A DNA stretch of 64,000 bases from Clostridia bacterium. GTDB taxonomy: Bacteria > Bacillota > Clostridia > Christensenellales > DTU072. The stretch lies in contig JAEDHK010000002.1 of the NCBI GenBank assembly GCA_016297005.1, positions 186,001-250,000 on the forward strand, read 5' to 3'. The notes under the pieces were generated by a model. It did no database searches. It saw only the letters and a program-made list of their open reading frames with translations, and was not told where the DNA came from. The translations under genes were made by a program, and so were the position numbers. Of this stretch, positions 50,048-56,904 are shown in pieces (position 1 is the first letter of the stretch; each line of letters starts with the position of its first letter).

Positions 50048-50411
50048 ATTTCCTCCGTTCATGATTATTTTTTACCTTTTGAAACTTTTTATACGCTTTC
50101 CGGCGTATTTTTTCGCCAGCGATCGAGAAAATGCGACGGAGAGAGTTTTTTAAAAGAATGGCCAGAACGCCGAATCCGGTCAAAAAGCACAACGCCGTAT
50201 AATAGGGCATCCTGCCGTGGAAAAAGGCGTCCGACAAAAGAAAAAATACTCCTCCGCACAATATCACGGACAAGAAATCGCAAACGAAAAGCATCCCTCG
50301 TCCTTTCAGGACGAAAGTAGACGCGCGCAAAACCTCGCACAAGAAACAGGCGGCCGTGCCGCCGATAAAAAACAGCAATGCCGTAAACGGCTGATCTATC
50401 GTCGTAAACAA
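49878..50411 (-). CDS. yabQ: YabQ-like sporulation membrane protein, overlapping the next gene
   Basis: 177 residues as an open frame, starting with TTG directly after the yabP stop. Four or five hydrophobic segments (FTALLFFIGGTAACFLCEVLRA; YYTALCFLTGFGVLAILL) followed by a strongly basic tail. YabQ is needed for spore cortex formation. The frame overlaps the next gene by 170 bp, which is uncommon. At the A6 run (minus-strand 50073-50068) a -1 shift meets TAA at once, so the real end may be near 50066. No strong ribosome binding site is seen, so translation may depend on yabP. Confidence 0.7.
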   Translation of the reverse strand: MFTTIDQPFTALLFFIGGTAACFLCEVLRASTFVLKGRGMLFVCDFLSVILCGGVFFLLSDAFFHGRMPYYTALCFLTGFGVLAILLKNSLRRIFSIAGEKIRRKAYKKFQKVKNNHERRKYERKQQNKKRVFLRHDRMRRRKKALQRGSSGNISESHGGQGQRGDAPAYVRGRRLS

Positions 50412-50660
50412 CTATTTAAACAGTTTCTTCAGGATGGAAGAGGGTTCGATCTTTTCTTTATATTCCAAAGAACGGATTCTGCCCGAAAAAGACACCTTTC
50501 CGCTGCCCGCCGCCATGTCTTTCAGCGCAAAATCTCCGCCGCGCATTTCGAGCAAGCCGCCTTCCAGCTTCAACAAAACGTATTTCTGATCAAAACTTTC
50601 CACAGAAACCACACCGCTTACGTCCACGCCGTCTCCCTTGTACGTCAATGTATGTTCCAT
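50412..50660 (-). CDS. yabP: YabP/YqfC family sporulation protein
   Basis: 82 residues, close to the YabP length. The fold signature VDVSGVVSVESFDQKYVLLKLEGG-type followed by GDFALKDMAAGSGKVSFSGRIRSLEYKE matches YabP, which acts in spore cortex assembly under sigma-E in Bacillus. The adjacent YabQ-like gene supports the call. It is preceded by GGAGGGGA before the ATG. It starts the yabP-yabQ-unknown operon. Confidence 0.88.
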   Translation of the reverse strand: MEHTLTYKGDGVDVSGVVSVESFDQKYVLLKLEGGLLEMRGGDFALKDMAAGSGKVSFSGRIRSLEYKEKIEPSSILKKLFK

Positions 50661-50739
50661 TTTCCCCTCCTCGTCTATCCTATGATTCTTTATTCTTATT
50701 TATGACGTAAGCTACCTGCTGTTTTTTTGAGACGGCTCC

Positions 50740-50768
50740 TTTACTTTTTTTAAAAAATATGCTATATT
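50740..50768 (+). promoter_or_regulatory. Promoter of the PfkB kinase gene
   Basis: TTTACT (50740-50745), 17 nt, TATATT (50763-50768), with GCGAGG upstream of the ATG at 50796. Confidence 0.68.
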
Positions 50769-50795
50769 TGAAGAAAAACCTGCGAGGTATAAAAT

Positions 50796-51746
50796 ATGCG
50801 TAAATTTATTGCCATCGGCGAAGCCTTGATTGATATGATCCCTTGCGAAAAAGGGGTTGCGCTGAAAAAGGTCTCTTCTTTTGAAAGAATGTGCGGCGGA
50901 GCCCCGACCAACGTGGCCTGTGCCTATGCCATGACGGGCGGAGACGCTCGCGTTCTGACCATGCTCGGCAAAGACGCTTTCGGTGACTTTTTGGTCGACA
51001 CAATGGAAGAAAGAGGTATAAATACCTCTTTGGTGCTACGTACGGACAAGGCGAATACTGCGCTCGCGTTCGTCAGTCTGGACAAGAACGGCAACCGCGA
51101 CTTTTCTTTCTATCGCAAACCGAGCGCCGATATGCTACTCGATAAAAACGACCTTAAAGAAGAATGGTTCGACAAAAACATTCTTCATTTCTGCTCGGTC
51201 GACCTGGTTGAGTGCCCCATGAAAGGCGCGCACAAACGAGCCATCGAAATAACCGAAAAAAAAGGCGGCGTCGTCAGCTTCGATCCCAATCTTCGCTTCC
51301 CTCTGTGGGACGATCACGAAGAATTAAAGAAAACCGTCCTTGAATTCTGCAAATTTGCCGACATTATCAAAGTCAGCGACGAAGAGATCGAGTTCCTGGC
51401 CGGAACGAGCGATCCGGACAAGGCGGCGGCTTTCTTCCTTGCCCTCGGCGCGAAAGTCGTCTTCGTTACTTTGGGTAAGGCCGGTGCCAACATGTATACG
51501 TCCGACAAAAAATCGTCCTTTGGTGGTTATCCGACGACCGCAATCGACACCACCGGCGCGGGAGACATCTTTATCGGCACCGCTCTCTCCGCTATGGAAA
51601 AACTCGGATGCGACCTCTCCCCGACCGAAGATCAAATGGAAAAGATTCTGAAAATTGCCTGCTATGCCAGCTCGTTATCCGTTCGTTGCAAGGGCGCGAC
51701 GTACGATTTGGACGCTCTATATAAGAAATTCCCCGAAATGAGATAA
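50796..51746 (+). CDS. PfkB-family sugar kinase, probable fructokinase
   Basis: 316 residues. N-terminal GEALIDMIPCEKG and RMCGGAPTNVACAYAMTGG (PfkB signature 1), C-terminal DTTGAGDIFIGTAL (signature 2, with the catalytic base Asp in GAGD). ATP-dependent phosphorylation of fructose or another ketose or pentose; the GAPTNVA and FDPNLRFPLW segments favour fructokinase. It is a single gene with promoter and terminator. Confidence 0.92.
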   Translation: MRKFIAIGEALIDMIPCEKGVALKKVSSFERMCGGAPTNVACAYAMTGGDARVLTMLGKDAFGDFLVDTMEERGINTSLVLRTDKANTALAFVSLDKNGNRDFSFYRKPSADMLLDKNDLKEEWFDKNILHFCSVDLVECPMKGAHKRAIEITEKKGGVVSFDPNLRFPLWDDHEELKKTVLEFCKFADIIKVSDEEIEFLAGTSDPDKAAAFFLALGAKVVFVTLGKAGANMYTSDKKSSFGGYPTTAIDTTGAGDIFIGTALSAMEKLGCDLSPTEDQMEKILKIACYASSLSVRCKGATYDLDALYKKFPEMR

Positions 51747-51751
51747 CGTTT

Positions 51752-51769
51752 TTCGGCGCCGGCGCCGAA
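51752..51769. repeat. 18-bp perfect GC palindrome after the sugar kinase gene
   Basis: TTCGGCGCCGGCGCCGAA directly follows the kinase stop. On the minus strand it is followed by AAAAACG, so it may act as a terminator for anything transcribed leftward. Confidence 0.6.
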
Positions 51770-51770
51770 G

Positions 51771-51786
51771 CGTTTCACATGAAACA
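51771..51786 (-). other. parS-like ParB/Spo0J binding site (copy 2)
   Basis: CGTTTCACATGAAACA on the plus strand is the exact reverse complement of copy 1 at 49517-49532. It lies between two hairpins. Same two differences from the Bacillus consensus. Confidence 0.5.
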
Positions 51787-51793
51787 ATTTTTT

Positions 51794-51822
51794 CACTTCC
51801 CTATGGGAAGTGATTTTTTATT
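51794..51822 (+). terminator. Terminator of the sugar kinase gene
   Basis: CACTTCCC (51794-51801) and GGGAAGTG (51805-51812) form a stem followed by ATTTTTTATTT. The same stem sequence occurs in the terminator at 49472-49496. Confidence 0.9.
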
Positions 51823-51841
51823 TATTTTTTTTCGTGCGGTA

Positions 51842-51870
51842 TTGACTCTTCTTTGTACAAATGGTATATT
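51842..51870 (+). promoter_or_regulatory. Promoter of the GH127 gene
   Basis: TTGACT (51842-51847), 17 nt, TATATT (51865-51870). The ATG at 51880 starts 10 nt after the -10, so the mRNA has at most a few leader nucleotides. Confidence 0.7.
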
Positions 51871-51879
51871 TTTACTATC

Positions 51880-53700
51880 ATGAAAAATTATTCTTTTGTT
51901 CCTTTTTATAAAACCGTACTGACGGACGGATTCTGGAAAGACAGACAAAAATTGAACGCCGACGTCAGCATCCCCAACGTGTATAAGCGTTTTAAAGAAA
52001 CCGATCGGATCGACTGCCTGTATCCGTGGTGGAAACGCCCCCTCTCCCATTCCGACCTTTTTTACGATAGCGATACGGCTAAATGGCTGGAAGCGGCGGC
52101 ATACGTCCTCCACGCAAACCGCGCCGACTATCCGGAGTTGGAAAAGTCGTGCGACGAAGTGATCGAGCTTTTAAAAAAACGTCAGCAATCAAACGGCTAT
52201 CTCAATTCTTACTTTCAACGCAGACCCTTTTTGCCGAAATTTCATTCTCGTCCCGATCACGAATTATACTGCGCGGGGCATATCATGGAGGCGGCCGTCG
52301 CCTACTTTCAGGCGACGGGAAAAGACGCCCTGTTAAGCGTGGCGGAAAAATACGCCGACCACATCCGCGATCGGTTCATGATCAAACAGAATACAGCGTT
52401 TTCTACACCCGGTCACGAGGAGATCGAACTTGCGCTTTTCCGCATGTACGAAGCAACGGGAAAGGAAAAATACAAAGAGCTGGCGGAATTCTTTTTAAAT
52501 AAGCGCGGTACGGTCAAAGAAAAAACGTACCGAACGTTTTATGACGCTTACGATCAACACGAGATCCCGGTACGAGAGCTGTCTTCCGCCGAAGGACACG
52601 CAGTGCGCGCGATGTATTTGTATTGCGGCATGGCCGATATGGCGCGAATCAGCGGCGACGATGGCATGCTCTCCGCCTGTAAACGCCTATTTGACGACGC
52701 TTGTAAAAAAATGTACGTTACCGGCGGAATCGGCAGCGACTATAACGGAGAATGTTTTACCATCCCCTATGATCTGCCCAACAGGACCGCCTATTCCGAA
52801 AGTTGCGCCGCCATTTCTTTTATGATGTTCTGCCGGCGTATGCTCCTGCTTGAAAAAGACGGTCGTTACGCCGACGTGATCGAACGAATCATGTATAATA
52901 ATTTCCTTTCCGGCGTCTCTTTGAACGGAAAAGCCTTTTTCTACGAAAATCCGTTGGAAATATGTCGGACCGACCTGACCCGAAGTCGCACCGTCATCAA
53001 GCGTCCGCGCCTGCCTCAATGGCAACGACAGGAAGTCTTTAAATGCAGTTGTTGTCCGCCTAATATTAACCGCACCGTCGCCTCTATCGGCGATTATATC
53101 TTCACGGAAAACGAAACGGAAACCGTCCTACATCAGTACGTTGCCTGCGAAAGCGACTCTTTGCGCGTAGAAACGAATTATCCCATCGATGGAAAAATCA
53201 TCGTCCGAGGACAGGGTTACGGAAAAAATCTCTTTTCCGTACGCGTTCCCGCGTGGTGCAAAGACGCAACCCTTTCTTTAAACGGCAAAAAAGTCGCCGT
53301 TTTTCCGGAAAAAGGATACGTTACGTTGAAAGTCGATCCCGATTTTACCCTTGAACTAACGCTCGACATGAATCCGTTTTTTATCAAAACCCATCCTCTT
53401 TGCCGAGAAAACCGCAACAAGGTCGCTCTGCAACGCGGTCCCGTCGTTTACTGCCTGGAAGAAAAGGACAACGGAGACATCGTTCCTCTCGCGGTCGTCG
53501 GCTCGGGTCCGTTTACGGAAACGGAAAACAACCTGACTCCCCTGCCCTTTATCGACGTTCAAGGAAAAGAACTTTCCGCAGGCGCCACTTACTATGAAGG
53601 GGAATGCGACGCAAAAGAAAGGACTCTTCGCTTCATTCCTTATTACGCTTTCGGAAACCGCGGAGAATCGGACATGAAAGTCTGGGTTCCGCTCGCATAA
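51880..53700 (+). CDS. GH127 beta-L-arabinofuranosidase-like enzyme
   Basis: 606 residues from the ATG at 51880; the earlier ATG at 51853 lies before the expected transcript start. An (alpha/alpha)6 barrel with beta domains. E307-x-C309 (SESC) and C391/C392 (CSCCPPN) match the zinc and nucleophile Cys set of Bifidobacterium HypBA1, in which a Cys is the nucleophile. It removes beta-L-arabinofuranose from hydroxyproline-rich or similar plant glycans. No signal peptide, so it is cytoplasmic. There is no Shine-Dalgarno, so the mRNA is probably leaderless. A PfkB kinase gene lies upstream but no arabinose genes are adjacent. Confidence 0.92.
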   Translation: MKNYSFVPFYKTVLTDGFWKDRQKLNADVSIPNVYKRFKETDRIDCLYPWWKRPLSHSDLFYDSDTAKWLEAAAYVLHANRADYPELEKSCDEVIELLKKRQQSNGYLNSYFQRRPFLPKFHSRPDHELYCAGHIMEAAVAYFQATGKDALLSVAEKYADHIRDRFMIKQNTAFSTPGHEEIELALFRMYEATGKEKYKELAEFFLNKRGTVKEKTYRTFYDAYDQHEIPVRELSSAEGHAVRAMYLYCGMADMARISGDDGMLSACKRLFDDACKKMYVTGGIGSDYNGECFTIPYDLPNRTAYSESCAAISFMMFCRRMLLLEKDGRYADVIERIMYNNFLSGVSLNGKAFFYENPLEICRTDLTRSRTVIKRPRLPQWQRQEVFKCSCCPPNINRTVASIGDYIFTENETETVLHQYVACESDSLRVETNYPIDGKIIVRGQGYGKNLFSVRVPAWCKDATLSLNGKKVAVFPEKGYVTLKVDPDFTLELTLDMNPFFIKTHPLCRENRNKVALQRGPVVYCLEEKDNGDIVPLAVVGSGPFTETENNLTPLPFIDVQGKELSAGATYYEGECDAKERTLRFIPYYAFGNRGESDMKVWVPLA

Positions 53701-53851
53701 GCAAGAAGTCTTTTACGACAAACGTTTTGACGAACACTCTTCTTTCGATTCGGCGGTTTCGCGCCCTCCCGATCGCGTCCGCCTTTCTCGCGTTCCGCCT
53801 TATCGGAAACGTTTACGTTCGAAATAATAAGACGTCGGCACAATATTGTTC

Positions 53852-53880
53852 TTGAAATAACGCGCGCACTATGCTACAAT
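53852..53880 (+). promoter_or_regulatory. Promoter of the lipase-like lipoprotein gene
   Basis: TTGAAA (53852-53857), 17 nt, TACAAT (53875-53880), with AAGGAG before the ATG at 53924. Confidence 0.78.
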
Positions 53881-53923
53881 AGTATCGTTTACTTCGTATA
53901 TGTAAGGAGAAATCGGACAAATT

Positions 53924-55591
53924 ATGAAAAAATTTCTGACAATTCTGGCTTCTTGCGTTTTGTTTCTCGCCTTTTTAACGGGCGCGACGGCTTGTAACGA
54001 TAAAGACAAAAACGGCGCTCCCGTCTTTCGCGATAAGACCCTGGCGGGCGTAGGTATGTCGTACGACGGCGAATCCCCGACGATGGAAAAGTTCGTCACG
54101 CTGAACGATATTTATTTTCCGGAAGGCATCTTCGACACACGCTTGGGCATGTGGATTTATAACGCAAGCACAGACGGTTGGGTCAGAACGAACACGGAAC
54201 AGGGCAAAGCGCTCTTCGATATGAACAAGCCGACTTTCATATCCACCCACGGCATGGGCGGCGGCGCGTTCGCCGATATGCCGGAGCTGTATGCCGACGA
54301 GTATAACGTGCTCGCTTTCCATTGGGGAACGTACTCCGGCGAGCCCAACGCCCTTGTCGCGACCATTGCCGACAAGGTGTGGCTTTATGAGCATTACGAC
54401 AAGAAAGGCGAACTTGTTCGTGGTTCTCGCTGGCAAAGAGTGGTCTTTAACAATCCGGAAAAAACCGATTGGGATTGGGCCGAATGGGAAGAAGAGGACG
54501 TCTGTAACGTTTCCGTTTTGGAAATTTTCTGCGCTTTTTATTACGACCTGTTTAAAGATCTTGCCTCTTACGACTCTTCGTCCATCCATCTTTTCGGGCA
54601 CTCCTACGGCGCAATGGTCTCTATCGGCGCGGCAAACCTTCTTATTACCGCCTATAAATGCGGTCTTCTTCCTGCTTATATGCTGCCCGATATGGTCACG
54701 TTGCTCGATCCGTTTTTCGTAAACTGTTCCAGCGGCATTATTACGTGGCTCGGTAACGACACTCCGCTTGGCGGAAACGTCTGCGAGGTCGCCTATAAGA
54801 CCGCGCTCGATTGTCAAAAATTAGGCATTACCGTCCGCATGCATCGTAGCTGTAAATCCGTCGCCACGCCCGTCACGCTAGGACCAGGACAAAACGAATT
54901 TTACTGGGCTTTTATTAACAACGTCGTTTATTCTCACCTCAATAACGACGCGATAAAACTCTTTTCCGGAGACGATCAACTGCATAACTACGGTTGGGAT
55001 TGGTTCACGAGTTATTATGAAGGAAAAATGCTGACGGACGCCGCCGCGACGAAAACCACCGAACAAGCCCTTTGCTTCGCAATGGATTACGACGCTTCTT
55101 TCGCCCGTACCGGTATCAAGTACGACGTCAATCTGAACGGCACGAAAGACAGTAACGACGACATCCTGACTTCTTTCTACCGTGAATACAGCGTCAGCGG
55201 CGCTACCGATATTCAGTATAAAAATTCCGACACTATAAATAGCGAATCGCTCGAACAAATCGCAACCCTGACCGGAAAGGCCAAGATCGCCGGTTTCGTC
55301 TACTTCGACCGGAACAACAACGGTAAAATGGACGAACGCGTTCGCGATCATCTTTCCGACGCCAGAGTAACCGTCAAAAACAGCGCCGGCGAAACCATTT
55401 TTTCCGGGACAACCGGGATCAACGGTTATTATGAAGTCGAGGTATCCGAAGAAGGCAACTATTCCGTTTCCGTAGAACTGCCGTACGGTTATTGCCTGTC
55501 CACCGAGAACGCCTCTTTACAGGCTTCCGTCATCATCGTCGACGGGTTGCATCAACTCGCTCTCAATAACTTCGGCGCAAAAGTTGCCTGA
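53924..55591 (+). CDS. Lipoprotein with alpha/beta-hydrolase (lipase-like) domain and C-terminal SdrD/Cna-B-like domain
   Basis: 555 residues. Lipobox with lipidated C24. The hydrolase part (about 70-330) has an oxyanion-type FISTHGMGGG and nucleophile elbow HLFGHSYGAM (S227), and a likely catalytic Asp in VTLLDPFF. A calcium-type loop DVNLNGTKDSNDD follows at about 405. The C-terminal domain (about 450-555) begins GFVYFDRNNNGKMDERV and continues as the beta-sandwich of SdrD B/Cna-B repeats. A surface-anchored lipase or esterase, or an adhesin-like protein, is the likely role. It is followed 2 bp later by another secreted-type gene. Confidence 0.83.
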   Translation: MKKFLTILASCVLFLAFLTGATACNDKDKNGAPVFRDKTLAGVGMSYDGESPTMEKFVTLNDIYFPEGIFDTRLGMWIYNASTDGWVRTNTEQGKALFDMNKPTFISTHGMGGGAFADMPELYADEYNVLAFHWGTYSGEPNALVATIADKVWLYEHYDKKGELVRGSRWQRVVFNNPEKTDWDWAEWEEEDVCNVSVLEIFCAFYYDLFKDLASYDSSSIHLFGHSYGAMVSIGAANLLITAYKCGLLPAYMLPDMVTLLDPFFVNCSSGIITWLGNDTPLGGNVCEVAYKTALDCQKLGITVRMHRSCKSVATPVTLGPGQNEFYWAFINNVVYSHLNNDAIKLFSGDDQLHNYGWDWFTSYYEGKMLTDAAATKTTEQALCFAMDYDASFARTGIKYDVNLNGTKDSNDDILTSFYREYSVSGATDIQYKNSDTINSESLEQIATLTGKAKIAGFVYFDRNNNGKMDERVRDHLSDARVTVKNSAGETIFSGTTGINGYYEVEVSEEGNYSVSVELPYGYCLSTENASLQASVIIVDGLHQLALNNFGAKVA

Positions 55592-55593
55592 TT

Positions 55594-56220
55594 ATGCGTA
55601 TCGCTTTTTCTCGAAAAACCAAGACAGTCGTATCTATTGCGGCTGTCTTATTATCTCTCCTCCTGATCGCCGTCTGGGGATTCTTGGCCTTTTTGACCGT
55701 CAATACGATCGGATCCTATGATTATAACAAGTATTACGGAACGAAAGCGATAACGTTTTCTTTCGACGACCTGAAAAACGACCTCGTTTACGGCGTCGCT
55801 TTTTATGCCGGGTACGGCGATGAACGGGAAAAAGCCGACGCAATCAGAGACGTTTATAAAGAAATTTTCGTCTTTGTCGATAAAGAATCGGCGCAAACGG
55901 AGAGTTTTTTATCTTATTTCGAGAACGCGAGCGTCACTACCAATTTTTGCTCCGAAGATCGCGAAACGCTGGAACAACTGTACAAAAAGAATCGTTTCTT
56001 TACCTATATTTTGTTCTCGCCAACGGCAGAGAGAGCCCGGCTGGCTTCAAAAATGGGCTATAATTGCGCCGTTCCGTATAATGAGATCACTGCGTCGCAA
56101 ATCGGGGAAGAACACGAAAACAACCGCTATTTCTGCGCGTACGGCGTTCATTCGGCAGAACAATTTTACGCGTGTAAAAATATGAAAGTCGATTTCGTTT
56201 TCGTCTCCGCCTCTTATTGA
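55594..56220 (+). CDS. Membrane-anchored protein of unknown function, possibly GDPD-like
   Basis: 208 residues. An N-terminal transmembrane segment (about 10-37) is followed by an extracytoplasmic domain. The last part (FCAYGVHSAEQFYACKNMKVDFVFVSASY-type) resembles the end of glycerophosphodiester phosphodiesterase barrels, where a similar strand-helix-strand leads to the final motif, but the catalytic HE and HD motifs are absent. I do not assign activity. It starts 2 bp after the lipase-like gene, so the two proteins are made together. Confidence 0.7.
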   Translation: MRIAFSRKTKTVVSIAAVLLSLLLIAVWGFLAFLTVNTIGSYDYNKYYGTKAITFSFDDLKNDLVYGVAFYAGYGDEREKADAIRDVYKEIFVFVDKESAQTESFLSYFENASVTTNFCSEDRETLEQLYKKNRFFTYILFSPTAERARLASKMGYNCAVPYNEITASQIGEEHENNRYFCAYGVHSAEQFYACKNMKVDFVFVSASY

Positions 56221-56247
56221 TTTTCCGAAATTTATTCCGCAAAACGC

Positions 56248-56312
56248 TTGACGCCGCTTCTTAACGGTGCTATTATTTGAACAGACATTCAAATGAATAG
56301 CCATTCAAATGA
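56248..56312 (+). promoter_or_regulatory. Promoter and ArsR/CadC-type operator of the metal efflux operon
   Basis: TTGACG (56248-56253), 17 nt, TATTAT (56271-56276). From 56277 to 56312 the sequence has repeated TTGAA/TTCAA units, including ATTCAAATGAAT (56287-56298) and a second ATTCAAATGA (56303-56312), matching the AT-rich inverted repeats bound by CadC/SmtB-type repressors. Confidence 0.75.
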
Positions 56313-56336
56313 CAAGTCCCAATCAAGGAGGAAAGA

Positions 56337-56669
56337 ATGCACAACCATAACGCCACGCTCGAAACGGTGCGAAAAGGCATGATCGGGGACGGAGAGTTGA
56401 ACGATCTCGTCGCCCTTTTCAAAGTCTTCGGGGATAAAACGCGAATGAAGATTCTTTATTCTCTTTTTGAGTCGGAACTATGCGTCTGCGCCATCGGAGA
56501 ATTATTAAACATGAGCCCGTCGGCTATCAGCCACCAATTAAAAACGCTGAAAGAGGCTAAACTTATCGGCAACAGACGAGAAGGCAAGACCATATATTAT
56601 TTTTTGGCGGACGAACACGTCCGGACCATTATCGCGCAAGGATATAATCATATCACGGAGGAGAGATAA
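56337..56669 (+). CDS. ArsR/SmtB-family metal-responsive repressor (CadC/CzrA-like)
   Basis: 110 residues. Winged helix with KVFGDKTRMKILYSLFESELCVCAIGELLNMSPSAISHQLKTLKEAKLI. The ELCVCAI segment carries the CVC/CxC metal-sensing motif of alpha3-type sensors. The N-terminal His residues (MHNHNATLE) could add ligands. It precedes a metal-binding protein and a P1B-ATPase gene and lies just downstream of repeated operator sites. It probably derepresses the operon on cadmium, lead or zinc. AAGGAGG is upstream of the ATG. Confidence 0.92.
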   Translation: MHNHNATLETVRKGMIGDGELNDLVALFKVFGDKTRMKILYSLFESELCVCAIGELLNMSPSAISHQLKTLKEAKLIGNRREGKTIYYFLADEHVRTIIAQGYNHITEER

Positions 56670-56671
56670 CT

Positions 56672-56893
56672 ATGAAAAAAGTATTCAGAATGGAAGATCT
56701 GGACTGCGCTAACTGCGCCCGCAAGATGGAAGACGGCGTGAAGAAGCTCGACGGCGTAAAAGACGCCAAAGTCAACTTCATTATGCAGAAATTCACTCTT
56801 GAAGCCGACGACGACAAGTTCGACGCCGTTTTGCAGGAGGCCGTAAAATTCTGCAAAAAAATCGAACCGGACTGCCGGATCATTGTTAAATAA
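56672..56893 (+). CDS. Small heavy-metal-associated (HMA) domain protein
   Basis: 73 residues, one ferredoxin-like HMA domain with MEDLDCANCARKM (C12, C15), the metal-binding CxxC. In most CadA/ZntA ATPases this domain is fused at the N-terminus; here it is a separate gene 11 bp before the ATPase and 2 bp after the repressor. It may act as metallochaperone or as the detached N-domain. Confidence 0.93.
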   Translation: MKKVFRMEDLDCANCARKMEDGVKKLDGVKDAKVNFIMQKFTLEADDDKFDAVLQEAVKFCKKIEPDCRIIVK

Positions 56894-56904
56894 GAAGGCG
56901 AAAA

